DNA of 64,000 nt from Oxyruncus cristatus. Taxonomy: Eukaryota > Chordata > Aves > Passeriformes > Cotingidae. Position numbers and translations under genes: made by a program. This document shows, one piece after another, positions 1 to 12,300 of the stretch; position 1 is the first letter of the stretch; the number at the start of each line of letters is the position of its first letter. The notes under the pieces are model-generated. The model saw only the letters and a program-made list of their open reading frames with translations. It was not told the DNA's origin and did no database searches. The stretch spans positions 304,690-368,689 of the forward strand of contig VXAY01004287.1 of the NCBI GenBank assembly GCA_013399855.1, given 5' to 3'.

Positions 1-319
1 TCTAGGTTTCCCTACTGCCTAAAATACTTCTTTGTGGGGTGTAAGTGTGCTTCTGATTGCTTGTTTCATGGTTATTAAGTTACTCCACAATTTTTGTGCA
101 GTTGAATCATAGCACTAGGGAAGAGCAGGTGTATGTGGGAGGTGTGGTCTTGTTTTGAATATTGATATAATTTTATAGTATTAACAACTAATATGTTGAA
201 AACTTGAACCTTAACAGTAATTTAAAAGCATTAAGCACCTCAATAAAACATGAAAAGCCTCTTTAAAAGCTGTTTTTCTTGTTGGTCTTTAAAATAGTGT
301 TTTTTCTGTCTGTTTCTAG
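1..319 (+). other. FBXL2: FBXL2 intron 1, 3' end
   Basis: AT-rich intronic sequence ending in the exon 2 acceptor. No CpG island, promoter or first exon is visible, so the FBXL2 start lies further left. Confidence 0.8.
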
Positions 320-381
320 GTTTTCTCAAATAATGATGAAGCTCTTATTAACAAAAAACTACCCAAAGAACTTCTGTTAAG
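320..381 (+). CDS. FBXL2: FBXL2 exon 2 (residues 2-22)
   Basis: The acceptor is tttctag at 313-319 and the donor is ag|gtaatt at 382. It encodes [20 protein letters not shown] and the first two bases of Arg22. This is the N-terminal arm and start of the F-box, including the LPxELLLR motif that contacts SKP1 in F-box proteins. The exon opens exactly on codon 2, so the upstream exon supplies only the ATG. Confidence 0.95.
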
Positions 382-3300
382 GTAATTCTACATAATGTAT
401 TAAGGAGTAAAGATCTGAGTATTGTACATTGCTTATGTGGCTTGCAGGCTATCAAATGGTATTCATTCTTTCTTAAATCCTCTTGAAATACATAGCAACA
501 TACCTGGTTTAGTTCTTGGAATTCTTGACCTTGTTGCCTTGGTTTGTTTTCATGTGTTCAAATTATACTATACCGTGGAACATGTCATTTAATAGTGATC
601 TTTCCCTTGCGTATCAGAAAAAGAGCTGAAATATAATGTCAAAAACACTTTGCTGTACCGAGTAATGGCATCTTCCATACTGCACAATGTTTTTTATCTG
701 TCTGAAGAGCTTATGATTCTTTCTCTAATGTAGTTCACACTCAATGTCATGAACTTTATTATAGCAAAATAAAATAGAAATTCCACTTCAAAGCTTCCAA
801 AAAAGTCACCACAGTGAAAAGCACTGTCTGTTACCATTACTCTGCGTTATATAAAGCAAAACCACCAGGAGGATCTTTCCTAACTGTAGTCATTCAGTTA
901 TTCATAAATTTTAGCAGCTTGCTGGTGTGTGAGTAGATATCTTTGTGAAGTTAGCTGCAACACCAAGATGAAAAAGTCCAGCCCATCCTGAGACACACTA
1001 ATGGATGTCTTCATGCCCTCGGATTGTTGGAAGTTGATTTCAAGCACAGTGTAAACTGCTAGATGTGGAGCTGTTGCTTGATTGCATGTGAACACTCCAG
1101 AGCTAGAACTGAACCAGCTTACCACTGTCTTCTATACCTACAGATAGGTTTTGTTACAGCCTGCTGTGTAACACTTTTTAAGGTGAAATAAAAAAATAAA
1201 TTAAATCTTCGCTTATAATGGTGCAATGACAGTTTTTAGTGATGGTGTTATTTAAGCTGAGCTGATGATTTTTTCTTAAAAAATCTCTCCCGCACCTGGG
1301 AAGGAACAATCCCTTGCACCAGCAAGTGCTGGAGGCTGACCTGCTGGAAAGCAGCTCTGTGGAGAAGGACCTGGGGATTCCTGGTGGACAACAAGCTGTC
1401 CATGGGACAGCAGTGTGCCATGGGGGCCAGGAAAGCTAGTGGTGTCCTGGGGTACATTAGGAAGAGCATTGCCAGCAGGTCAAGGGAAGTGATCCCACCC
1501 CTCTGCCCAACCCTGGTGAGGCCACATCTGGAGTGCTGTGGCCAGTACTGGCTCCTCAGTACAAGAGGAACATGGAGTGAAACAAAGATGATTAAGGGAC
1601 TGGAGTATCTCTCTTATGAGGAGAGGCTGTGGGAGCTGGGCCTATGCAGTCTCGAGAAGAGAAAAGTGATAGGGGACCTCATCAATGTCCATAGGTATCT
1701 GAAGGAAGGGTGTCAAGAGGATGGAGCCAGGCTCTTTTTGGTGGTGCCAAGGAATAGGACAGTAGTCAATGGGCAGAAACTGAAGCACAGGAACTTCCAT
1801 GTGAATATGAGGAAGAACTTCTTTACTGTGTGGGTGACTGAGCACTGGAACAAATTGCCCAGGGAGGTTGTGGAGTCTCCCTCACTGGAGATATTCAGGA
1901 ACCGTCTGGACGCAATCCTGTGCAATGGGCTCTAGGATGACCCTGCTTTAGCAGGGAGATTGGGCCAGGTGACCCACTGTGGTCCCTTCCAACCTTATCC
2001 ATTCCATGATTTTAAAGAAGTCAGCAGGAGAAAACCCCAGTGCGTACAAGCAGTTGGGCAGGACCAGTGGCTTAGCTCTTAGTTTTCGTGTTCAAGATAA
2101 ATTCTTACAAAGCAACTTGAAGGATATATAGGCCTACCATGGGTTCGACCGCTGAGTAAGTAGTGCAGCTAGTCCCTGCTACTACACTAACTGTCATGGC
2201 AGTGTCTAAAGAAGCTTTCTGCATGGTTTAAAGCCTTCCTGGGGCTGGAGCGACAAAATATTCCAGGCCAAGCATACAGAGAACTGATTCAGCCAGCTGT
2301 CTATTTCTTGTGCTCCCATGTGCTTTTTGCAAGTGCACAGTGATTTACCAAAGTAGCATGGCAGCTGTAGCCAGAGGAGTTGATGATCTGAGAAACTGGA
2401 GTGGGACAGTCAGCTTTCTCAGTAAAGAACATGATGATCTCATATGGAATGCTGGGACTCGCTCTGCCCTGCCAGAGAGAAATAAGGTGCATGTTTCATT
2501 ATACCCACAATTTTGTGCTGACCATCAAGGTTTTGGAATGGACAAGAAGGGGATGAGTGGGAGAGGTGCTCTTTAAACCTCCTTTTGAAATTGTACTGCT
2601 GCAGGGACAAGCTCACAAGGCCAGTGGAAGAGCATGTTAGAGAGAGTGTTGAGATGGGACATGCATCAGAGTTCTCATCCCTGCAGAGTGGAGATACCTA
2701 GAGAAATTTTGAGGCACAAACATGGCTGTCTAAAGCTTTATCAGTGGGGAATTTATGTGCCTGCACATAAAGGCTTTTGCAAGACTGAGTCTGAATAGTC
2801 TTTCAACACCTAAAACAGTTTATGCTCATGCTGCAACATGTTTTAAAATAGTCTTGCCCTATGGTTATGACAGGAGAGATTAAATATTGCCGCATTGAGT
2901 GTAATTAATATTCTAATTATTTTTCTTTATTTACTAACAGTCTACCTTTTAATTAAAAGGAGAGTAAACCAGTTGCAGTGGAAACATTTTGCTCACAGTG
3001 CTGGAACTGAATACTGAGTACTGTTGAAAATGTCATCAAATGCGCTTAGTTTGTTGTTTGCTTGTATCAGATATGTATGAACAGCGTTAGAAAGCACTGC
3101 AGCCCCTTTTTAAAAAAACCCCATGATATTGTACATGTGGAAAAAAAGTGGTTAATGACTTGTTATAAATATCTGGAAATTAAATGTAAACACAATTCCT
3201 TCTGTTGCAAGAATTGCTCTTGTTCTCATTTGGATAAAATATTTAAATTTATGTAATCTGAATATAATGAACAATCTAATATTTTTCTCTAAAAATTGGA

Positions 3301-6300
3301 AACTTTTTCCTAATGGTAGACTTACAAAGTACTACTACTCTAAAATTTATTCCTTTGTTGTTACGGTTGTGTACTCTAAAGTTATATAGAGTATACAACC
3401 ATACTCTACAGTTGAGTATAGTTACTCAAGACCTTGGTCTTATACTGCAGTTCTGACTCGTTGTTATTATTAATCTAACAATCAGAATTAGATGGGAAGG
3501 TTTTCAAGGCAGTGTCATGTCTTGCACATTTCATTTACTACGCTTGTAAGTAAATGGCTGAGACCCTCAGCCTCTCAGGCACGAAACTCATTTGAAAGGA
3601 TAAGAAACCAGAAATTATTTGTTCCTTTTCAAGTAGACCCAGATAACCAGGCAGAGGAGGAAGAGGATGTCTGACTATATGGACAGTGGTGGTTTTGAAG
3701 AAGACCCTTGTTTGGAGGGGCCAGTTATGCATTTATGAAGGTAGAATAGCTGGAGTGGAGAGAGGGAGGTGTTTAATTTGTCACTTTTTCTGGTTTATGG
3801 ACATTTATTTTCATTTGTAATGTTGCAGTAATTTTTTTTCCTGTGGAAAAAATAGACTGCTTCTAAAAAATTTGTTTTGTAGCATTGTTCCAATTAAAGG
3901 AGAAATGGTCACCCCTGTTAGCTGCTGTTGCAGTGCTATTAGTTTGCCAGTTGGCAAGGAGTGCTCTTTCCCCTCTGCTCTTATATATTACAAGAAGAGA
4001 AAGGTTGACTAAATGCTATATTGTATGATGATTGAGTAAGAATTGTGAGGTGGTACTATAAATCATGTCAAAGTTTTCAGATGATTGTTGCTTTATTTTT
4101 TTTTTCTTAGCCTGTGTGTTTATGGAAAAACATCAGTTGAATATGCAGGACATTCACTGTGGATTTGCATTGGTGTCTGAAATTCATAACCCATATCTAT
4201 CATAAGAAGAATCAGAAATCAAGTCAGCCTAATACAATTTTGATGATAACTTTTCTAGTAAGATGTCACAGACTTCAAATGGCTCATCTTTTTTTTTTTT
4301 TTTTTTAGTGTAAATTGCTGGGGGAAAAAAAACCCAAAAGAATGGATTTTTAAAGTAACAGTGTGAGTTTGGAAATAACTGGAAACAAAAAAACTGAAGT
4401 GGATTTAATTAATATTAGAACTCTCTGACTTTCCAACAGCTTCCAATTTTTAATTTTCTTTTGGTGTTTGATAAAAGGTATTAATACACATTTGAAAATG
4501 GAGATGCAGCCAGTACTTTTGGCATGTAGAAGGAGAGAGAACATTTGTTCATTTGTATTCTAACTGCTAATGTTCTGTGCTATATGCTGTCTCGTAGTAT
4601 ACGAACTACTGACTAGTGAGTCGAAGAACTGAAAAATATGAACTTTTGTCTGGAGTAGTTCTTAGCTGGTAAGAGTTTTGTAAGCAGACGAACAATAGAT
4701 GTGTTTTGAACGGGGCAAGAAAGAAAGTCTGTCATCTGGGGCATGATTCATTTTCCACACTTCAAGGATTTGTATAATTAAACAGGGCAATATTTCAGCC
4801 TGAGTAGCTGAGGCTGCTGTTCAGTGTTTGACAGTCTCAGGGAAATGTTCCAGTTTTATAATACACATGCAATCTTTTTTGATTTTAGACTGTTTGCATG
4901 TCTTCAAAGTCCTCTATAGTAGTTGGCCGAGCAATTACAATGTAACTATGTAGAATTAAAATCATCTAAATTGATACAAGTGTATAAGCTGCAGTCATAC
5001 AGGTTAGGAACCAAGTTGATTGTGTGGGGTTGCTTATGAAAGTAAAACTTCTTCTCTGTGTATTTAAGAAAATCTATGGGTTTTGTAAAGCAAATACTAG
5101 TATTGCCTTATACAAGTAATTTTTATTAAGCAAGTCTTTTGGGTTAGCATGCCTGAAATACATCTGTCCAAAGAATTAGCGCAGAGCAGTGCTAATTCAC
5201 ACTGTTCGATATAGAAACCTCCTTTAGAGGTTTGTTAACTGGAAATGTGGAGACTAACGTTGGCAGGAAGCAAGCAGAAACAATGGGACTGGTGACAGCG
5301 TAATATCAAAGCCTGATTCGCTTCTGTGGAGTCATATATTCATTTCCAGTGGTCCTTACCTCCAAAACAGTGATCAGAAAATCAACTGAGCAGGTGATCC
5401 AAATGAGCCATAGGCACAGGCCTATGATAAAGCCTTTGAAAATGAGTTAAATATTTTGATCTTTAGCTGGGGAAACTACAGAATTATAATTATTTTAGGA
5501 CTTACTGGATGCTTTCAGAATCCTAACGTGCTTTGGCAGCAATTGGAAAGTAATGTCACATTGTCAATATTATTTGTGCTTGTTTTAATATGATCTACCT
5601 AATGTTAAAATGTATAGTCTTTTAATTTCTCTGTATTTTCAACCTTCAAGGTACTTTATCTAACTTCCAATATGCACTGAGAATGCAACAAGTCACCATT
5701 TTCTGATTAATCAGCTTTGGTCAGGAAAAATTCCATTTATTCTGATTATGGAATGGGTTTCAAAACTTTCCAGTGATTTACTTCGTATTCAGGACAGAAC
5801 TTGGGCTCTGTTTGAGGAAACTAAAGACTCAATCAGTAGCTTGGTGGTCAGCATACCCCCTTCAGAATGTGAGAAAGGTCTCATGTTGACCTATTTTTTA
5901 CACTGCTACATGTATTGTTTGTCTGCTTATGAAATTCTTACCAAGATCAGTTCCAGATGCAAGTTTATATTTTTCAGTTCTTTGCCTCACCAGTCGGCAC
6001 TTTGTACGCATTTTCTGGCTTCTTTGTATGAGATGCTAAACATTTGCAAATGATTATGTGTACAATTCAGTTTGGCCTTTTGAAATTGGAGTAGGTAGCT
6101 GCCATCCTCTGTTTAATATGTTTAAGTGATTTGTTTTTGTTCACAAACAGCTGCAAGAGAAGCTTAAAACTGAATGTTTTGGGCAGAGATATTTCAGATG
6201 GAATTCCCGTTAAAATGTGAGTGAGAGGCTTACAAACCCAGGAGCAGAAAATTGCACACTAGTGCGCTTGTGTACTGTGTTAAGGAAGAAATGGAGATTT

Positions 6301-9300
6301 GGAAATGGAAGAGGGGTGGTTTTTTTGTGTCAAGGTGCTCAGTAAGATTTGTGAAATTTGTGAAGGAAATACTTTCTTCAATGTTTCTGCTTGAACAACT
6401 GGGACTTCCTTATAAATGGAGTGCTTCAGCATTACTTGGTTCAAGTACAGGTATTATCTCTCAGTAAGAACATGCTTGTGACAAAGGATTAGTCACACTG
6501 GAACAAACAAAAGCATTTGAAGCAGGAGTAACAGCTAAAGGGGATATAGCAATGACTTGCACAACTCTTGGAATCATACTTTACCATTTATTTGGTTTCA
6601 TTTTGTTTTTCTTTTCTTTGCTATTAAGCCTCTCTTTAGAATCTCTTATTTAATGAAGACTTAATTCCATTTAGAGCTTTGTTTACCTTGAAACTGGAGT
6701 TTTATTTAAACTCAGTTTCTTAATTTGTTAATTTTCAAAACTAAATGTTCAGAAGGATCGGTGATAGAAGGAAGTTTTGCTTTTTATATGGAGCTTTGGG
6801 AGGCAGAGGGGGAAATGTTCTTCCTCGTTTCCATGTGAAAAGTGCCATCAAAACAAAAAGGCAATCAAAAGATACTTCTACTTTCTATAAAAAAAAAAAT
6901 TATTTTTTTTAAAAATATTGTTGCTAGACAGTTTAAATAACAGTACTACATATAAAAATACTTAGACCTTTTTTGTCTGTAACTCATGAAGTATTTACAG
7001 AAGAGGTGAGCTTTGTTATCTGTGTGTTGATGATGCAGACACAGGCATAAGGAATAGAAGTCTTTTGTTCAAGGTCATGCTCCAGGCCAGTAGCAGGTTG
7101 GATCAGGTCTACTGAATCCTCCTCCAGCGACTGACCAAAGTATAGCAGTCATGGTTTATGGAGCATCCCTAGGCTGCATGTCACGAGTGCATCATGTGAT
7201 TTGTCTACATCTTTACCTAGTGCAGCATGGCTATAGTTGATTTTTGGCTGTTTGGTCCCAAATTATAATCCCTTTTCACTTGGGGATAAAAGTAGATCGT
7301 AGGATAGTTGGAATGGCCAGCAGGTTGGATTGGGACTGTGGGCTGCAAGTTAAGCCACTCTGAACTAATCATTAGGCTAACTGCTTTTATTTAGGAAGAT
7401 GTACCATAGTTGCCCATTTGTACTGCCTAAAATCACTTCATAAAAATGACATTTATATTAAAAAATTATAGTCTAGCTGAGGCTGGAAAACTAAACAGAA
7501 CTGGCCTTTCTTGAGTTTATCATTGGGCATTTTGTTTCAGATGCTAAGAGTTTTAGGTACTGAAAATGTTGCTGTTGCATTACACATGGTCATACTTTAC
7601 AAATAAGTAATTTTTTTTTTAAATAATGAGTAATATGATCCACTTGTTTTGCAAGTAATGTGTGGGCCATAAAAAGTTAGATGCTGCCCTCTATATAATG
7701 AATCCAGCAAAGCTGATTTTTTGTAGAAAAAGCTGATTTCTGTTTCAGCTGAAAATAGATATTAGGCATTCTGTCGTCAGCCTATTATTTTGCAATTGCC
7801 AATACTTATGCAAGGGTTGTGTGGCAATAAGCATCTTGGCAGCAGAAAAGGAGGTTTGGCTTGTAAAGAAATGGTTTTTTGTGCCATGTTTGTTATTGAA
7901 TGACTTGTGATGTACATCAGCTGGGAAAGAACTGTTTAGTTTACAAGTGGAAACTGCACGGTTAAGTTGCTGGAGAGTTTTTTAGCATCTAGCGGAGTTT
8001 CCAGTTTAAGTGCTTTACTTTACAAAATAGGTTCTCTCTAGTGAAAAGAGATTTGTTTTAATTATTGACCTGGAAGGTCAAGCATTAGGTGAGTCAGTGG
8101 ATGTGTGCTTCATGTAGCAATTGGTGTTCGTCAGCCTTTTGTGACACTGCTGAAAACAGGCCTGACAGAAATGAGCTAAAATATAGGGGTTTTTTATTTA
8201 AAAAAAGAAAACAGTCAGATTCCTTAAGATTTAAATACACCTCACTGTTTATGTTTCCAGAGCAAGTGTTATTTTGTGGTTTTGTTGAATAAGGTATTAC
8301 AGGACTTAGCTGCAAAGTTGTTGAAGTTTGGAAGTACATTAGCATTGTTAATTTAGTCGCATAGATATAAATTTATTTATATAATTTATTATTCATGAAA
8401 GATTCTGCTTTTATGGATTATGGATATAAATTATTTAGCTTATCTCTGTGTTTTCTAGCCTGCACATTTTAGTCTAGTGTTTGTACATACTGCTGGACTA
8501 CACTTATCAAGGAAATGTCTCATACCTCAGTAGGGTGTTTAGTAAAATGGGGAACAAAAGGTGATGAGAAACCTTCCACGTGTAAAGAATTGTAAATATG
8601 TCTTCTATTTACTGAATATGACAAGACTTCTGTGGTGGTTATGAGACTCTGCCACTGTGTATGTTCAAACAAGATTAGTTCACACATGAACTGTGGGTGG
8701 CTTGATGCCCTTTTCCCCTGTCACTTGGGCATTCTTGCAGAAAATTCTGAGAGAAACCTGCTAAAAGAGAAAAATAAAATCTGTGAAAGCTGTACTTTGT
8801 CTTTCTGTGATAGTTTTCCATATATGTAGGCTTTTCTCTTCCGTATTGAATGTGAAGGACTTTAATGAGAATTGTATGAATCAGTAAGAAATTTGCAGTC
8901 TAAAATGGGGAGGATATAACAGATTTGTTGTGCGCATGTTTTATAACTACTGGATGGTGTGGTAAAGTTGAAAGGATCTTCTAAGCAGATTGTCTGGTTG
9001 ATATGCTGTCTTTGGTGAGGCATTTCTCATCCTGGTTACTTTGGTTTTCATTTTGTTAAAATTTGTTACCATTCTTTGCATGCAAAACCACTATAAATTT
9101 AAACAGCATGGAAAATAGAAGTTCCGAAAGGAAATTCCATTCGTAAGTCGTTTATTAAACAAAACCCTAACTTGGGTTATTGGTGAAGATTTTTACAAAT
9201 TACCAGGTGTTTCTGTCATGCCAAGTTTTGGGGTTTGGGGCCAAAAATTCTAGGAAGTCAAGTATGTGTGTGTGGTACTTACTGTATCCACTTTTTATCA

Positions 9301-12300
9301 ATCTATAGGCCATATAGCATTGTATCAAAATACTTAAAATGTGTAGGCCATGAATAGCCAGGCCATTAGTTCAAAAGCTTATTTCTCATGTGATCAAATT
9401 TGGAAGGGCCTTACAAAGGCAAAAGAGAAGCAGTTTGACTCTTGTGCAATTTAATTTCTCTGTCTGTAGGAGGTACACTGTGCACTGTTGGGGTTCTGAG
9501 AAATAGCTGTTTCTTTCTGTGGCTCTTTGGGGAGGGAAACAAAATATTAGGACTCAGCCATCTCTGTGTTTGGAAAGACATTGGACAGTCTGTTTATAGC
9601 AGAGGGGAATAATGAAGCACATGTGCAAGTACATGAGAAGATGATAGAAATCGTCACTTAGATCCTTGCTTCTGCTTGGTGGGACCACATAAGTTGCAGT
9701 GAAAATGCCTCCAAAAGGTCTGTGGCCCTCTTATGCTGAGTTCAAGAAAATTCCAGAATACTAGAAGAATATGAATCCTGACTGCAGCACTTGTAAGTAG
9801 GCAAGAGAGAGATGACCAGAAATCTCAGCCTCCTATTCCGTGTGCTGTGGAAAAATTCACCATAGATTTATTTGATGGAAAATTGAGAGAGCAGAATATG
9901 ACAGTTGTTGTGGTTTTCTGGAAAATAAGTCATTGGACAATATCATTCTTTGAGATTAAACAATGGGTTGGCTTTACCAACCAATATTATGCATTTCTAC
10001 TTAGGCATTTGACTTTAACATTTGATGTTTTCATTTTAAAAGTTAACAGTATATGTGCAGTATATCAGTGCATTTTAAGGGGATTAAGTTATAGATGACA
10101 CAAAAACAAGTGTAATGGTTTACCCCTATGAAGACATGGCAACAACACAGCAATAACATGATAAATTGGGATGTGTTCAAACTATATTAATTTTACAGAA
10201 TAATTTTGTATGGATAAATATACAGAACTAGAGAATGCTACAAAATATCTGTGGTCTGGGCTGTGTACTTCCAGAACAGGGTGTGATGATGAAATGGACA
10301 AGATACTGTAAGATTCTTGTTTGATGCTCTGCCAAAAAGGCTGTTACAGTGGCCTGAAATGGGTTGGAAAACATGCTGAAAAAATAATGTGCAGAGAAAA
10401 GGAGATTTAAAGAACTACAGTAAAAAGATTCTTAAAACAGGAATTAAAGATGACATGATAAGTGGCTTCTAAATTCGATGAGGAGAAAATATTAACTGCT
10501 AAAGTACTCTTTAATTTGGTGAAGAAAAGTAGAAGAGAACATAGAGCTGGAAGTCAGACATTCACCTTGGAAATAAGGGAAACATTTTGACAGAGTGATT
10601 AACCAGTGGAACAGACTACCAGAGAAGGTGATGATTTTCCACATCTTGAAGGCTTTCAAATAAAGAATAGATCCTTTTCTGTGAGTGAGGCTTTAGCCAA
10701 ATACAAGTTTACCACAAGGGAGTTGAGGAACTGTGAGTTCGTACAACCCTTTGTGCCTTTGGCATGAGGCTCATTCTGCAGGTACTGTTAGTGGTGAAAG
10801 ATCTCCAAGGCCAAACTCATGAGGCACGTGTCCAGAGCAGTGTGTGCCAAGGGATGAAAAGTCTTCAAGAGCCCCAGTTGTTGGTAAGTGAATTTTCCTT
10901 CTTGAGCTCAATACAGGATAACTAATTGAATACCCTGGATCTATTAACTTAATTTCCAGTTTCCTTGTATTAATCCATGCCAAAGACTGAAGTGGATTTT
11001 AATGCTGCTGCTGGTTGCATTAGCTTCCATCTATGTAGCTTTGGTCGTGAGGACAGAAGTGCTATACAACCAGCAGCTGCCCTCAGTAGTTTTTTCCACT
11101 TTTTAAAATTAACAGTGCCTGCTGATGTTCTTTCACCTTAAGTCCCAGACAGTGTCAGTGCCTGACGCTGACAGATGACTGACAATGTCAGTGTTTCCAT
11201 CTCAGTTTGTTGGTCGCATTTAAAGTCTCTTAAAGACTTTGAAGTCTTTTACAGACTTCAAATGATTTTAAACCTTGGAGTCTTGTGTTGTCTTGACTAG
11301 TTTTCCTGACTGGTAAGTATTTGCTAGTAATTCTGTGGGACTGGAAGGAGACAAGCAGGTGTGTGTTAGTGGTGCACGTGTAAGACTGTATTGTAGAGGG
11401 TAAATAAACAGAGAAGTGCGGAAAAAATGTTTTCAAGCACGTTAGCAAGATGACTCTTTGGAATTGTAAAAGTATTTGCTGGAATCTCTTGCCTATCATA
11501 CCATTTAATGGAAGGGGAGTGATTGTGTTTTTGCTTGCTTATAATGCATCCTCATGTTGTTGTCTGTTTTGATGGGGACAGCTTGGGCTGCCTTGCAGGA
11601 AAGTTTCTTCTTTGGAACAAAAACCCCCACCAAACCTAGAAGCATCACAAATATTTACAGTTACAAAAATATTTTTTCTCTTAACATAGAATAACCACTT
11701 TCAGTTTTTAACTTTTTGAAAGATCACTTCATACAGAATGAAGCAAGAATAAATACATCTGCTCTACATTTGATTTTAATTTACCTTTTTTTTTTTTAAC
11801 AGAAATCATGCATCAATGTTAATCTCTTAAGAGCAATAAACAATGAAACATGACGAGAGACTGCCAGACAACTCAGAGTAGTGGGGGTGTACAAAATACC
11901 CTTTCTTCAACATTTTGCGGTTTCTTCTGTTGTTTCTTATTTCTGAGATACATCACTTCTAAAGCATGTCGTGTTCATTTAGGCTAGAGTATTGTGTCAT
12001 GAGTTCTTTCTTTGTTACAAATAACACAGAAATCTGTCTTTCGTGCTTCTGTAAATGTGAGTTAATCCTCAGATTCCACTCACACAGTGGTTCTATGAGG
12101 AAGCTTCTACAAGCCAAGAAACTTTTGCAGCTCTGTAGCATAATCTCCTTCATCTTCTGACATTTCCCTCATAGTGAAAGGGAGAAAGGTGATTTCAGAA
12201 GAGGGCTCCTGGTGGATCATTGATATGCTGCTCTTAAAAGAGAGAACACTTTTCAGTGCTTATCTGTCCAGCAATCTTTCTGTTATTAAGCACATTAAGT

